A DNA stretch of 64,000 nucleotides. Source: Archangium violaceum. Lineage in GTDB: Bacteria; Myxococcota; Myxococcia; Myxococcales; Myxococcaceae. The position numbers and the translations under genes were made by a program. Below the pieces are notes generated by a model that saw nothing but the letters and a program-made list of their open reading frames with translations, did no database searches and was not told the origin of the DNA. Location of the stretch: positions 6,802,001-6,866,000 of the forward strand of contig NZ_CP069396.1 of NCBI RefSeq assembly GCF_016887565.1. The letters run 5' to 3'. Of this stretch, positions 19,466 through 28,019 are shown piece after piece (the first letter of the stretch is position 1; the number at the start of each line of letters is the position of its first letter).

Positions 19466-20169
19466 GACGGGCACTGGTGTTCGGCGGAACGGGGTATCTC
19501 GGGAGCGCGGTGCTGCGCGGGCTGGCCGAGGCGGATGTGCCGGCGGAGTTCACCTGGCACACCTCCGCCGAGCGCGCCCGGGCCCTGGAGGCCGAGCTGA
19601 AGCAACGGGCGCACGGGCTGGACGCGCGGGACGCTGGAGCCATCCGGCGGCTCTGCGCCTCGCTGGAATCCGAGGGCCGTACGCCCGACGTGGTGGTGCA
19701 CTGCCTGGGCGTGGGACAGGACCGGGCGCTCGCGGACATCTCGGAGGAGGACTGGGCGGCGCTGCACGCCATCAACGTGCGCTCGGCGTTCCTGGCCATC
19801 CAGTCGCTCGCGGGGCCCATGGCGGCGCGCGGCGGTGGAGACATCGTGCTCACCGCGTCCTACGACGGAAGCCGGCCGATGCCCGTCCCCGCTCACTTCG
19901 CCGCCACCCAGGGAGCGCTCTGCGCCATGGTGCGCGCGCTGTCGAAGGAGCTGGGACCCAAGGGGATTCGCGTGAACCTCGTCACGCCGGGCCTCCTGGA
20001 GGGAGGTGTCTCCCAGAGCGTCGACGCACGACTGGGGGAGGACTTCCGCAAGTTCAGCGCGTACGGCCGCCGGGGCAACGCCACCGAGGTTTCTCGCGCC
20101 ATCCTCTGGCTGGCCCTGCACAACACGTACATGACGGGCGCCGTGCTGGCCGTGAACGGAGGGTTGTGA
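19462..20169 (+). CDS. SDR-fold protein lacking the catalytic Tyr and Lys
   Basis: A 235-residue SDR homologue. The cofactor loop FGGTGYLGS (residues 7-15) is intact, but the Y-x3-K signature reads F146-A-A-T-Q150, so both catalytic residues are gone, and NNAG is replaced by LGVG. The C-terminus keeps PGLLEGG and MTGAVLAVNGG, matching the SDRs at 16291 and 35025. The frame is intact and embedded in the operon by GTGA (start) and a shared base at the stop, so it is not a decaying pseudogene. Likely a binding or structural subunit, or an enzyme using other chemistry. Confidence 0.85.
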   Translation: MRRALVFGGTGYLGSAVLRGLAEADVPAEFTWHTSAERARALEAELKQRAHGLDARDAGAIRRLCASLESEGRTPDVVVHCLGVGQDRALADISEEDWAALHAINVRSAFLAIQSLAGPMAARGGGDIVLTASYDGSRPMPVPAHFAATQGALCAMVRALSKELGPKGIRVNLVTPGLLEGGVSQSVDARLGEDFRKFSAYGRRGNATEVSRAILWLALHNTYMTGAVLAVNGGL

Positions 20170-20726
20170 TGCGGCGAGGCCTCGGCCTCGCGCTGCTGGC
20201 CGCGCTGGTCCTCCATGCCGCGACCAAGGGACAGGCACGCCTCCCGGAGATGCTGTGGGTGTGCCACGTCGCCTCCGCGCTCCTGGCGGTGGGGCTGCTG
20301 ACCTCCGTGCGGTGGCTGGTGGCGGTGGGATTCCTGATCCACGTCGGCATGGGGATGCCAGCCTTCCTGATCGACGTCATCTTCGGAGAGCGGCCGTCAC
20401 CGACATCCTGGCTGGTGCACCTCCTCCCGCTGGGGGCGGGATGGAGCGCACTGCGCGGCACGGGCCTGCCGCCTCGCACCTGGCGGGCCGCGTGGGGGAT
20501 CGTCCTCGCCACGTTCACCGTGAGCATCCTGGCCACACCACCGGCGCTCAATGTCAACGTGATGCACGAGGCCTGGGGGCCCATGAGAGGGCTTTTCCCA
20601 GGGGCCTGGGCCGTCCGTGTCTTCCACGCGCTCGAAGCGCTGGGACTCCTCTTCGGTGCGGAGCTCCTGCTTCAGCGCGTCCGTGGAGGGCAGACACAAA
20701 TCCAGGGCGTTCGTAATTCATCCTGA
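20169..20726 (+). CDS. Small integral membrane protein
   Basis: A 185-residue hydrophobic protein with about five membrane segments and short loops; no family recognised. It begins at ATG 20169 on the last base of the preceding stop (GTG 20166 is an alternative adding one residue). Strict coupling to the SDR-like gene and the presence of a second membrane protein in the same operon suggest a membrane-associated step or export of the product. A gap of 86 bases follows, so the Rieske gene downstream may also have its own promoter. Confidence 0.7.
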   Translation: MRRGLGLALLAALVLHAATKGQARLPEMLWVCHVASALLAVGLLTSVRWLVAVGFLIHVGMGMPAFLIDVIFGERPSPTSWLVHLLPLGAGWSALRGTGLPPRTWRAAWGIVLATFTVSILATPPALNVNVMHEAWGPMRGLFPGAWAVRVFHALEALGLLFGAELLLQRVRGGQTQIQGVRNSS

Positions 20727-20812
20727 GGGGAATGACGATTCCGAGATTGGCTACTTGTACGTGTTGATCAGATGAAAACTGCTAGCGTGCCGTGCCTCGA
20801 AGAGGAGGCACG

Positions 20813-21847
20813 ATGCACCCCGCCGCCACGCAGCTCCGAGGATTCTGGTACCCCGTGGCCGACAGCCGCGAGCTGCGGACGGCACCTCTCGAGCGCCGCA
20901 TCGCTGGCGAGGTGCTCGCGCTCTTCCGGGACACCCAGGGCAAGGCGCGCGTGCTCGCCGCTGGCTGTCCCCACCGGGGCGGCAACCTCGCACGAGGGAC
21001 GGTGCGCGACGGGTGCATCACCTGCCCCTTTCACGGCTGGCGCTTCGACGGAGACGGACGCTGCGTGGGCGTGCCCTCCGAGCCTCCCGGCCGCGCCCTG
21101 CCTCGCGGAGGCACCCGCGTCTACGAGGTCATCGAGCAACAGGGGCTCATCTGGACGCACCTCGGCGCGCCCGGGACCGCCGTGGCGCCTCCGCCTCGCT
21201 TCGAGGCCCTGGAGGACCCCTCCTTCCGCGCCTTCCACATCCAGGAGTCCGTTGCCCTCCCCTTCGACTGGTGGGTCGAGAACATCCTCGATGTGACGCA
21301 CGTGCCATTCGTGCACCGGCTCTCCTACGGCGGGCAGAACCCGGTGCTCGAAGGGGGCTACCCGGTCGTGAGCGGTGACGAACTCGGCTTCACCGCCCGC
21401 GTCACCACGCGCCACCGGTACTCGTTCTGGACACGGGTGCTCCATGGCTCGGTGTCCCACTTCGACATGGAGATCCGCGTCCGGCATGACATGCCGGGCA
21501 ACACCGTGTTCGACGTGGACATGGGCGGTGGGCGCCGGCAGCAGCTCCTCTTCCTCGCCACCCCCGAGGATGGTGAGAACACGCGCGTCTGGGTCTTCGT
21601 GCTGCGCAACTACCTCCGCCACATTCCCTTCGGAGACGCGGTGGGCCGGGCCTTCACGCGCCAGGTCATCCGCGAGGACCTCCAACTGGCGAAGCAGGCC
21701 GTATGGAAGATCACCCTCGCGCAGCCCCGGCCGCTCAGCGTCGCCGCGGATGCGCCCTCCGTCGAGTTCCTCCGGCTGCTGAAGCTCTGGCGCGATCGCG
21801 AGCGGCGGCCCCATCCCATCCGTGACTCGGAGCAGGCCCATGGCTGA
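20813..21847 (+). CDS. Rieske non-heme iron oxygenase, alpha-subunit type
   Basis: A 344-residue Rieske oxygenase. The [2Fe-2S] motif C52-P-H54 with C71-P-F-H74 lies in the N-terminal domain. The mononuclear iron site follows the N157-x2-D160-x2-H163-x4-H168 pattern in ENILDVTHVPFVH. The length and single-subunit look fit the vanillate/phthalate/choline-monooxygenase-like group; some members in natural-product clusters catalyse ring closure. The start at 20813 is fixed by a strong GAGGAGG eight bases upstream. It overlaps the radical SAM gene by eight bases. No dedicated reductase is encoded nearby. Role in tailoring the cluster product is inferred. Confidence 0.93.
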   Translation: MHPAATQLRGFWYPVADSRELRTAPLERRIAGEVLALFRDTQGKARVLAAGCPHRGGNLARGTVRDGCITCPFHGWRFDGDGRCVGVPSEPPGRALPRGGTRVYEVIEQQGLIWTHLGAPGTAVAPPPRFEALEDPSFRAFHIQESVALPFDWWVENILDVTHVPFVHRLSYGGQNPVLEGGYPVVSGDELGFTARVTTRHRYSFWTRVLHGSVSHFDMEIRVRHDMPGNTVFDVDMGGGRRQQLLFLATPEDGENTRVWVFVLRNYLRHIPFGDAVGRAFTRQVIREDLQLAKQAVWKITLAQPRPLSVAADAPSVEFLRLLKLWRDRERRPHPIRDSEQAHG

Positions 21848-23282
21848 CACCCGGCTGCACACGACGACGAGCCTCTGCGCGAAGTGCAAGCGCACCCTTC
21901 CGGCCGAGCTGTGGCGGCGCGGCGAGCAGGTGGTGATGACCAAGGCCTGCCCCGAGCACGGTCCCTCGGAGGTGGTCATCTCCTCGGACGCCGCCTGGTA
22001 CGAGCAGGTGATGGCGTACCCGCCCGAGCTGCAGACTCCCACCGCGCGCAAGGAGGTCTCCCAGGGCTGCCCCTATGACTGCGGCCCCTGCACGCGGCAC
22101 GAGCAGCGGCTCCTGCTGCCCATCGTGCCCATCACCTCCGCGTGCAACCTCGACTGCCCCATCTGCTACACGCACAACAAGAACGCGGGCGCCTGGCACA
22201 TGAGCGAGGACGAGCTGCGCTCCCTCCTGCGGCACCTGCGGCTGGCCGCCCCCGAGCGGCGCATCATCAACCTCACCGGTGGCGAGCCCACCCAACACCC
22301 GGCTTTCGAGCGGCTGGTGGAGCTGTGCCACGAGGAGGGCATCCACCGCATCACCGTCTCCACCCATGGCATGCGCTTCCTCAAGGACGAGTGGCTCCTG
22401 GAGAAGCTCGCCCGGCTGGACGCGCGCGTCATCCTCTCGTTCGACTCGTTCGAGAAGCAGGCCAACAAGGACATGCTGGGCGGGGACTTCGCGGGCCCCA
22501 AGATGCGCGTGCTCGCCCTGCTGGAGAAGCACGGCGTCAACACCACGCTCCTGCCCGTGCTCGCGCGCGGGGTGAACGACCACGAGGTGGCCCGGTTCAT
22601 CGACCTCGCGCTCTCCAAGGACTTCATCCGCAGCCTGGAGCTCCACACGCTCACCTTCACCGGACAGAGCGGCGCGGCCTTCGCTCGCAGCGCGCGCTAC
22701 ACCACCGTGGACGTGTTGAAGGACATCGAGCGGCACACCGAAGGCCGGCTGCGCGTGCGCGACTTCGCGCCCTCTCCCGCGGCCCACCCGCTCTGCTATC
22801 TCGTCACGTACGTGCTGCGACTCGGGCCGGAGCGCTGGCTGCCCTTCACCCGCTTCATGGACTGGAAGGACATGCGCGCCCTCTTCGGCGGCTCGCTCTA
22901 CCTGGAGCCCGGTCCGGAGCTGGAGGGCAAGCTGCAGGATCTCATCAACCGGCTCTGGGCCGGGGAGATCGACTGCGAGGAACGCGACGAGGTGCTCGCC
23001 GCCCTCAAGCGCCTCACCCAGGAGCTCTTCGCACCGGGGCTCTCGGAGCAGGAGCGGTTGCGCATCGCCGAGGCCAGCACCAAGGCCCTCTACGTCCACG
23101 CGCACATGGACGAGGAGACATTCGATACCGATCGCATCCGCGCCTGCCCCGTCGGTGTCCGGGAGCCGGATGGCACCAACGTCCCCTCCTGCGCCTACAA
23201 CGTGCTCTATCGTGAGCGGGACTCCCGCTACATGAAGGCGCCCCGGCCTCCCCTGCACACGCTCGGACCTGGCCGAAAGTAG
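21840..23282 (+). CDS. Radical SAM protein of the tetraether-synthase-like (Tes/MJ0619) group
   Basis: A 480-residue radical SAM enzyme. The [4Fe-4S] motif is C102-N-L-D-C106-P-I-C109. Before it lies a Zn/rubredoxin-like CxxC (C13, C16) with CPEHG, then C77-P-Y-D-C81-G-P-C84, the second Cys cluster typical of archaeal Tes-like proteins. TGGEPTQHP follows. A C-terminal segment with CPVGVREPDG and SCAYN is shared with the paralogue at 33319. Tes couples unactivated lipid carbons and MJ0619 relatives methylate pterins; which chemistry applies here is unknown. ATG 21840 has GGAG upstream and overlaps the Rieske gene. It ends the operon. Confidence 0.88.
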   Translation: MADTRLHTTTSLCAKCKRTLPAELWRRGEQVVMTKACPEHGPSEVVISSDAAWYEQVMAYPPELQTPTARKEVSQGCPYDCGPCTRHEQRLLLPIVPITSACNLDCPICYTHNKNAGAWHMSEDELRSLLRHLRLAAPERRIINLTGGEPTQHPAFERLVELCHEEGIHRITVSTHGMRFLKDEWLLEKLARLDARVILSFDSFEKQANKDMLGGDFAGPKMRVLALLEKHGVNTTLLPVLARGVNDHEVARFIDLALSKDFIRSLELHTLTFTGQSGAAFARSARYTTVDVLKDIERHTEGRLRVRDFAPSPAAHPLCYLVTYVLRLGPERWLPFTRFMDWKDMRALFGGSLYLEPGPELEGKLQDLINRLWAGEIDCEERDEVLAALKRLTQELFAPGLSEQERLRIAEASTKALYVHAHMDEETFDTDRIRACPVGVREPDGTNVPSCAYNVLYRERDSRYMKAPRPPLHTLGPGRK

Positions 23283-23355
23283 GGCTTGAACGTCTCCTGG
23301 GCGCCACTCGCACGGGGACGTTCCCTGCAAACTTTCGCTGGCGCGGGAAATTCCT

Positions 23356-23391
23356 GGATTGCGGCGAAAACTTCCATCATCACCGCAATCC
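23356..23391. promoter_or_regulatory. Inverted repeat GGATTGCGG-N18-CCGCAATCC
   Basis: A nine-base perfect inverted repeat with an 18-base spacer lies 74 bases after the radical SAM stop and 107 bases before the next start. The long loop and missing T-run make a terminator less likely than an operator for the secreted-protein gene at 23499. Confidence 0.45.
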
Positions 23392-23498
23392 CTGACATGA
23401 AATCAAATGCCTGGGAATGATTGATGCGTGGCCGTCCTCTTGGATCGGGAGTCTGATTTTACGTCAAAGCTTCCGATTCGAATTCCGAGAGGTGCCAC

Positions 23499-24947
23499 AT
23501 GCCAACCCGCCCCCAGTGGCTGTCTCTGTTGCTCCCCGGTTTGTTGTTCTTCTCCATCCTTGGCGGAACCCCGCGCGATGCCGACGCGCGCCCGAGGGAG
23601 TGCAGGAAGTGCACGCCGGATGGCGGTTCGGACGCCGGCACCGGCTACGACGCCGGCACTCCGGACGCCGGCACGGGCTCCGATGCCGGTACCGGATATG
23701 ACGCGGGCACGGGCTACGACGCGGGCACTCCGGACGCGGGCACCGGCTCCGATGCGGGGACGCCTCCTCCCACGAGCTGCCTCGCCGAGCCGCTGCTCCA
23801 GTCGCTCGGGAAGGACCACGTGCTCGTCGGCGCGCAGACGGACAGCGTCGTGGCCGGACTGGCACCATTCGATGTCCGTTACATCTATCTCGCGGGCGGC
23901 CTGTTCGACAGCACGCAGCCGTGCACCTCGTGCCAGACCTGCACTTCCGCCGGACAGTCCTGCTCCAATTTGAATCTCAGTGGGTGTGGTTGGTGGGCCT
24001 GCTGGCAGTCGGATCTGCTCCCCCCGGGCCAGTACCTGCGCGACTTCATCACGCAGACCACCACCCTGGGGCAGATCCCGATGATCACCTACTACGAGAT
24101 GCTTCACGCCAGCCGCGCGGCGGAGGGCTCCCAGGAGGTCGCCAAGGCGCAAGACGTTGCATTGATGCAGCGCTACTTCAATGACTGGCGTTTCGTCTTG
24201 AAGCAGATTGGGAATTCCACTGCATTCCTTCACATCGAGCCAGACTTCTGGGCCTACGCCCAGCAGGTGAACACGAATCCCCACCTGATTCCGGCGGCGG
24301 TCGCCTCGGCCAACCCCACGGACTGCACGGGCGTGGAGAACAGCATCGCCGGCATGGGCCGCTGCATGATCTCCATGGTGCGCCGGTACGCCCCCAACGC
24401 CCGCGTCAGCCTGCATGCCTCGGCGTGGGGGACGAAGGTGGACGCCATGATGAACCGCTACCCCACCTTCGACGTGGAGTCAGAGGCACGCAAGGTGGCC
24501 GACTTCCTCCTCGAGTGCGGCGCGGGCTCCGGGGATTTCATCGTGGTGGAGACGAGCGACCGCGATGCCCAGTGGTACCAGGTGACGACGGGGACGGACC
24601 ACTGGTGGGACCCGACCAACGCCTCGCTCCCGAACTTCCGTCAGGCCTTCCGGTGGTCCAAGGCGCTCTCGGAGCGCATGGGCCTGCCCAACCTGTGGTG
24701 GCAGATCCCCGTGGGCAACATGTCGCTGCCCGGCTACACCCAGCACTGGAAGGACAACCGGCTGGACTACTTCCTCGACCACCCGGGCGAGGTCGCCGCC
24801 TCCCACGGGCTCGGGATGATCTTCGGCGCCGGGGAGCAGGCCCAGACGAACCCCTCCACCGACAACGGGCATCTCCTCCAGCGGGTGAACGAGTACTTCT
24901 TCACCGGGGGACAGCCAGCCTGCCCCAACGTCAGCACCGCTCCCTAG
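23499..24947 (+). CDS. Secreted protein with Asp-Ala-Gly repeat linker and barrel-like catalytic-type domain
   Basis: A 482-residue exported protein. Residues 1-31 form a signal peptide. Residues ~42-88 are tandem DAGTGYDAGTPDAG-like repeats. The remaining ~390 residues form a globular domain with strands such as FLHIEPDFWAY, SLHASAWGT and FIVVETSDRD, an arrangement reminiscent of a TIM-barrel glycoside hydrolase with acidic residues at strand ends; several Cys pairs suggest disulphides. I do not recognise the family. It has GAGAGG upstream and its own intergenic region, and it lies between the two halves of the cluster, so a link to the pathway is possible but unproven. Its stop overlaps the convergent permease gene by four bases. 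Confidence 0.7.
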   Translation: MPTRPQWLSLLLPGLLFFSILGGTPRDADARPRECRKCTPDGGSDAGTGYDAGTPDAGTGSDAGTGYDAGTGYDAGTPDAGTGSDAGTPPPTSCLAEPLLQSLGKDHVLVGAQTDSVVAGLAPFDVRYIYLAGGLFDSTQPCTSCQTCTSAGQSCSNLNLSGCGWWACWQSDLLPPGQYLRDFITQTTTLGQIPMITYYEMLHASRAAEGSQEVAKAQDVALMQRYFNDWRFVLKQIGNSTAFLHIEPDFWAYAQQVNTNPHLIPAAVASANPTDCTGVENSIAGMGRCMISMVRRYAPNARVSLHASAWGTKVDAMMNRYPTFDVESEARKVADFLLECGAGSGDFIVVETSDRDAQWYQVTTGTDHWWDPTNASLPNFRQAFRWSKALSERMGLPNLWWQIPVGNMSLPGYTQHWKDNRLDYFLDHPGEVAASHGLGMIFGAGEQAQTNPSTDNGHLLQRVNEYFFTGGQPACPNVSTAP

Positions 24948-26026
24948 CGCGTCAGCACGAAGGCCACGGCCGAGGAGAGCACCGTGGCCACCGGCAGGGT
25001 GATGACCCAGGCCAGGACGATGCTCGCCACCACCTTCCACCGCACCTGCCCCGTCACCGCCCCGAGCCCGAACAGCGCTCCGCAGGACACGTGCGTGGTG
25101 GAGACCGGGACGCCGAAGCGCGAGGCGCCCAGGACCAGCACGGACGTCACCAGGTTGGCCGCGAAGCCCTGGCCATTGTTCATCTCGGTGATGCCCTTGC
25201 CCATCTTCTCCGCCACGCGGCGGGCGCTCAGGATGGCTCCCACGGCCATGACGCCACCGACGAGCGCCACGCCCGAGCGCAAGCTCAACACCTGGGCCGC
25301 CATCAGGAGGGCGACGATCTTCGGGGTGTCATTGAGCCCACGGGCGAACGAGACCGCGCCCGCGCTCAGGTAGTGCGCCGCATCCAGCGCCTGCTGCGCG
25401 GGGATGGCGAGGACCGTTCCCAGGTAGCGCTCCTGCTGCACGGCCACCGCGACGGAGGCGGCTCCGCCCGGCGTTCCCGAGGCGGACACCCATTGCTCCT
25501 CCACGAGGACACAGGACTCGCGGCCTACCCTCAACAGGAGGCGCAGCCGACGAAGCAGCGGGTAGAGAATGGAGATGAGCGCCGTCCCGAGCAGCGGCGA
25601 CACCAGCAGTGGCAGAAAGAATTTCGAGCCCAGGACGTCGAAGTGGACCGTCCCTCCCATCACCAGCCCGGCACCGATGAGCGAGCCCGTCAGCGCATGG
25701 GTCGTGGAGATGGGATAGGACAGTTGGGTGGCCAGGAACACGGTGGAGGCCGTTCCCAGGGCAACCGCGCCCACGAACCTCGGGGAGCCCACCAGCGTGT
25801 CCGGGACCAGTCCCGCGCCCGTGAAGGTCTTCACCAGCTGCTCGGACAGAAACAGGGCGGTGATGGAGCCCGCGAGCGTCGTCACCGTGCCCCAGCCGAG
25901 CGCCCGCTTGTAGTCCGTGGTGCCGCTCCCGAAGAGGGTGGCCACGCCCTTGAAATTGTCGTTCGCACCGTTGGTGTACGCGACGAACAGGACGGCCAAC
26001 AGGACGAGGATGAGTGTCATGCTCAC
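24944..26026 (-). CDS. pit: PiT-family inorganic phosphate transporter
   Basis: A 360-residue permease of the PiT (PHO-4) family. Both family repeats are visible: NGANDNFKGVATL near the N-terminus with SYPISTTHA, and ARGLNDTPKIVA with VPVSTTHVS in the second half. About ten membrane segments. It probably imports phosphate with a cation at the inner membrane. Its GTG start overlaps the stop of the ACP gene (GTGA), making it the last gene of the KS operon. Why a phosphate permease should be cotranslated with an ACP is not obvious; no phoU-like partner is adjacent. Confidence 0.9.
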   Translation of the reverse strand: MSMTLILVLLAVLFVAYTNGANDNFKGVATLFGSGTTDYKRALGWGTVTTLAGSITALFLSEQLVKTFTGAGLVPDTLVGSPRFVGAVALGTASTVFLATQLSYPISTTHALTGSLIGAGLVMGGTVHFDVLGSKFFLPLLVSPLLGTALISILYPLLRRLRLLLRVGRESCVLVEEQWVSASGTPGGAASVAVAVQQERYLGTVLAIPAQQALDAAHYLSAGAVSFARGLNDTPKIVALLMAAQVLSLRSGVALVGGVMAVGAILSARRVAEKMGKGITEMNNGQGFAANLVTSVLVLGASRFGVPVSTTHVSCGALFGLGAVTGQVRWKVVASIVLAWVITLPVATVLSSAVAFVLTR

Positions 26027-26433
26027 GCGGTGCGTCCCTGACGCTTGGCCTCGGCCAGGTTCACGAACGTCCGCACCGAGAACAGCGCGAGGATCTGCAC
26101 CGGCCGCAGGCCCGGCTTGATGCGGTCCGCGGCCTCGGGCATCAGCTCGCGCAGCCGCGCCAGGCCCGCCTCGGAGATGACTCCCGCCGGGGCGAACTCC
26201 TCGTCCGTCATGTCCCCGCGCGCCGCCCGCTCCATCTCCCCGCGCGTGATCTGGATGCCGAAGGCGCGCTCCAGCTTGAACACGATGTCCAGGAAGTCGA
26301 GCGACTCGGCCCCCAGGTCCTCCATCAGGTTGTGCTCGGGCAGCACCTCGGAGACATCCCGGGCGAGCGCCTCGGCGATGACCTCTCGAACCACCTGCAC
26401 CACGTCCTTCTCGGCCTGCGCGGGCTGCGTCAT
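26023..26433 (-). CDS. Acyl carrier protein with C-terminal extension
   Basis: A 136-residue ACP. The phosphopantetheine serine is S44 in LGAESLDFLD; Glu in place of Asp before the Ser is seen in several specialised ACPs. Residues ~10-85 form the carrier domain. Another ~50 residues follow, ending in a segment (PVQILALFSVRTFVNLAEA) that resembles the last helix of a carrier, so the domain may contain an insertion. It is the only carrier gene in the cluster and so the likely tether for the growing chain. Start and stop overlap the nitroreductase and permease genes by ATGA and GTGA. Confidence 0.9.
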   Translation of the reverse strand: MTQPAQAEKDVVQVVREVIAEALARDVSEVLPEHNLMEDLGAESLDFLDIVFKLERAFGIQITRGEMERAARGDMTDEEFAPAGVISEAGLARLRELMPEAADRIKPGLRPVQILALFSVRTFVNLAEAKRQGRTA

Positions 26434-27104
26434 GGCGTGTCCCCTCCTCCGGCTGTGTCCTCGAACCAGTTCACCACTCGCTCCAACCCCTTGCGCGGCT
26501 GGCGCTTCGGCTCCTCCGCGGGCCACCCCAGCGCGATGGCTCCCACCATCCGCCAGGGCTCGCGGATGTCCAGCAGCGCTCCGATGCGATCCTTCGCCAC
26601 CATCGGCCCCGCCATCCAACAGGCTCCCAGGCCCTCCGCATGCGCCTGGAGCAGTATCGTCATGCACGCGGCGCTCGTGGAGCACAGCTCCGCCTGCATC
26701 GCGCTCGCGGTGTGGAAGTCCTTCGGGTTGGCGCCCCCGGACTCCAGCAGGTTGGCGATGAGATCCGGGTACTCGCGATACTGCGGCACCACGATGGCCG
26801 CCGCGCTCTCCAGCGGCTCGTGGAAGAAGTCTCCGTAGTTGCCGAAGTCCTCCGCGTGGTGGCCCCGGCGGATGATCGCCTTCATCTCCTCGGCCCGCTC
26901 TCGCACCGCCGTGGCGATGTCCCGGCGCCCGCTCGCGCTCGTCACCACCGCGAAGCGCCACGGCTGACGGTTGGTGTTCGAGGGCGCCGTCGTCGCGGCC
27001 TCCATCACCCGCTCCAGCACCTCGCGCCCCACCGGGTCCGCTCGGAAGGCCCGCACGCTGCGGCGCGTGCTCAGCCACGACAGCATGTCTTCTCCGGTCC
27101 TCAT
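26430..27104 (-). CDS. Nitroreductase-family flavoprotein
   Basis: A 224-residue member of the FMN-dependent nitroreductase fold. STRRSVRAF near the N-terminus, AATTAPSNTNRQPWRF, and a C-terminal GWPAEEPKR are typical FMN-binding and family motifs. Members reduce nitro groups or quinones, or in natural-product clusters oxidise thiazolines and acyl chains. Here it could introduce or remove a double bond on an ACP-bound chain; this is inference. ATG 27104 overlaps the ketoreductase stop (ATGA); ATG 27086 has a better ribosome-binding site (GGAG) and would shorten it by six residues. Confidence 0.88.
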   Translation of the reverse strand: MRTGEDMLSWLSTRRSVRAFRADPVGREVLERVMEAATTAPSNTNRQPWRFAVVTSASGRRDIATAVRERAEEMKAIIRRGHHAEDFGNYGDFFHEPLESAAAIVVPQYREYPDLIANLLESGGANPKDFHTASAMQAELCSTSAACMTILLQAHAEGLGACWMAGPMVAKDRIGALLDIREPWRMVGAIALGWPAEEPKRQPRKGLERVVNWFEDTAGGGDTP

Positions 27105-27841
27105 TCCAGCTTGAACCCTCCGTCCACGTTCCACACCTGCCCGGTGACATAGCTCGCATCCTCACCGCACAGGAAGGCGACCACCCGCGCCACCTCCGCC
27201 GGGCGGCCCAGGCGACGCAGCAGGATTCGGCGCTTCAGCTCATCCGGCGCCAGGGCTTGGAGATCGGACGTCATCCCCGTGTCGATGAGGCCCGGGGCGA
27301 CCGCGTTCACCCGGATGCCTCGCGGGGCCAGTTCCACCGCCAGGGCTCGCGTGAAGGACTCCACCGCCCCCTTCGAGGCCGCGTAGTTGCTCTGTCCCCG
27401 CCCGGGCCGCTGCGCTCCCACCGACGAGAGCGTGACGATGGCTCCTCGCCGCCTCCCCACCATCCGGCGGCTCGCCTCGCGGCAGCAGTTCACCACGCCG
27501 TCGAGGTTGATTCGGAGCACGCTGTCGAAGTCCTCGGGCTCGCTCGCTCCCAGCAGCGTGTCCCGTGTGATGCCAGCGTTGCACACCAGCACCGAGGGCT
27601 CTCCGAGCGTCTCCTCGAGCTTCCGGAACATGTCGGCCACCTCGGGGGCGGAGGACACGTCCGCTCGCAGGGCACAGGCTTCCACCCCGAGCTCACGGAT
27701 CGCATCCACCGTCTCGATGGCCTGGACCTCGTTGCGCAGGTAGTTGACTCCCACCGCGTGGCCTCGCTTCGCGAGCTCGAGAGCCACGGCCTTGCCAATG
27801 CCTCGAGATGCCCCGGTGACGAGCGCTACGGGTCGAGTCAT
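27101..27841 (-). CDS. 3-oxoacyl-ACP reductase (FabG-type ketoreductase)
   Basis: A 246-residue SDR closely resembling FabG: TGASRGIG cofactor loop, CNAG, SS catalytic Ser region, YAASK, and a C-terminus ending in VTGQVWNVDGGF. It would reduce the beta-keto group on the ACP-bound chain after each KS condensation. Unlike the three SDRs in the plus-strand units it looks canonical for fatty-acid or polyketide elongation. A 178-base gap carrying an inverted repeat separates it from the upstream ketosynthase genes; downstream overlap with the nitroreductase is ATGA. Confidence 0.92.
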   Translation of the reverse strand: MTRPVALVTGASRGIGKAVALELAKRGHAVGVNYLRNEVQAIETVDAIRELGVEACALRADVSSAPEVADMFRKLEETLGEPSVLVCNAGITRDTLLGASEPEDFDSVLRINLDGVVNCCREASRRMVGRRRGAIVTLSSVGAQRPGRGQSNYAASKGAVESFTRALAVELAPRGIRVNAVAPGLIDTGMTSDLQALAPDELKRRILLRRLGRPAEVARVVAFLCGEDASYVTGQVWNVDGGFKLE

Positions 27842-27851
27842 GACACCGCCT

Positions 27852-27993
27852 CCTCCCTCTCCCTCTGGGAGAGGGTCGGGGTGAGGGTCAGTCGCAACTG
27901 GGGCACCTGTTCCCCTGTGTACGGCCAGTGGTTCCAGGTCCGCGGGTCTCGAGCAAAGACCCTCACCCTAGCCCTCTCCCAGAGGGAGAGGGG
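27852..27993. repeat. Pair of inverted palindromic repeats (REP/MITE-like)
   Basis: Two inverted copies, about 27852-27890 and 27958-27993, each contain CCCTCTCCC...GGGAGAGGG plus a GGGTGAGGG or complement arm, separated by ~67 bases. Related single copies lie at 52747-52780 and 59070-59105. Here the element fills the only sizeable gap within the KS operon. The RNA could fold into a long stem-loop that attenuates or stabilises the message. Confidence 0.75.
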
Positions 27994-28019
27994 ACTTGCG
28001 ACGGATCCAATCTGATTCC

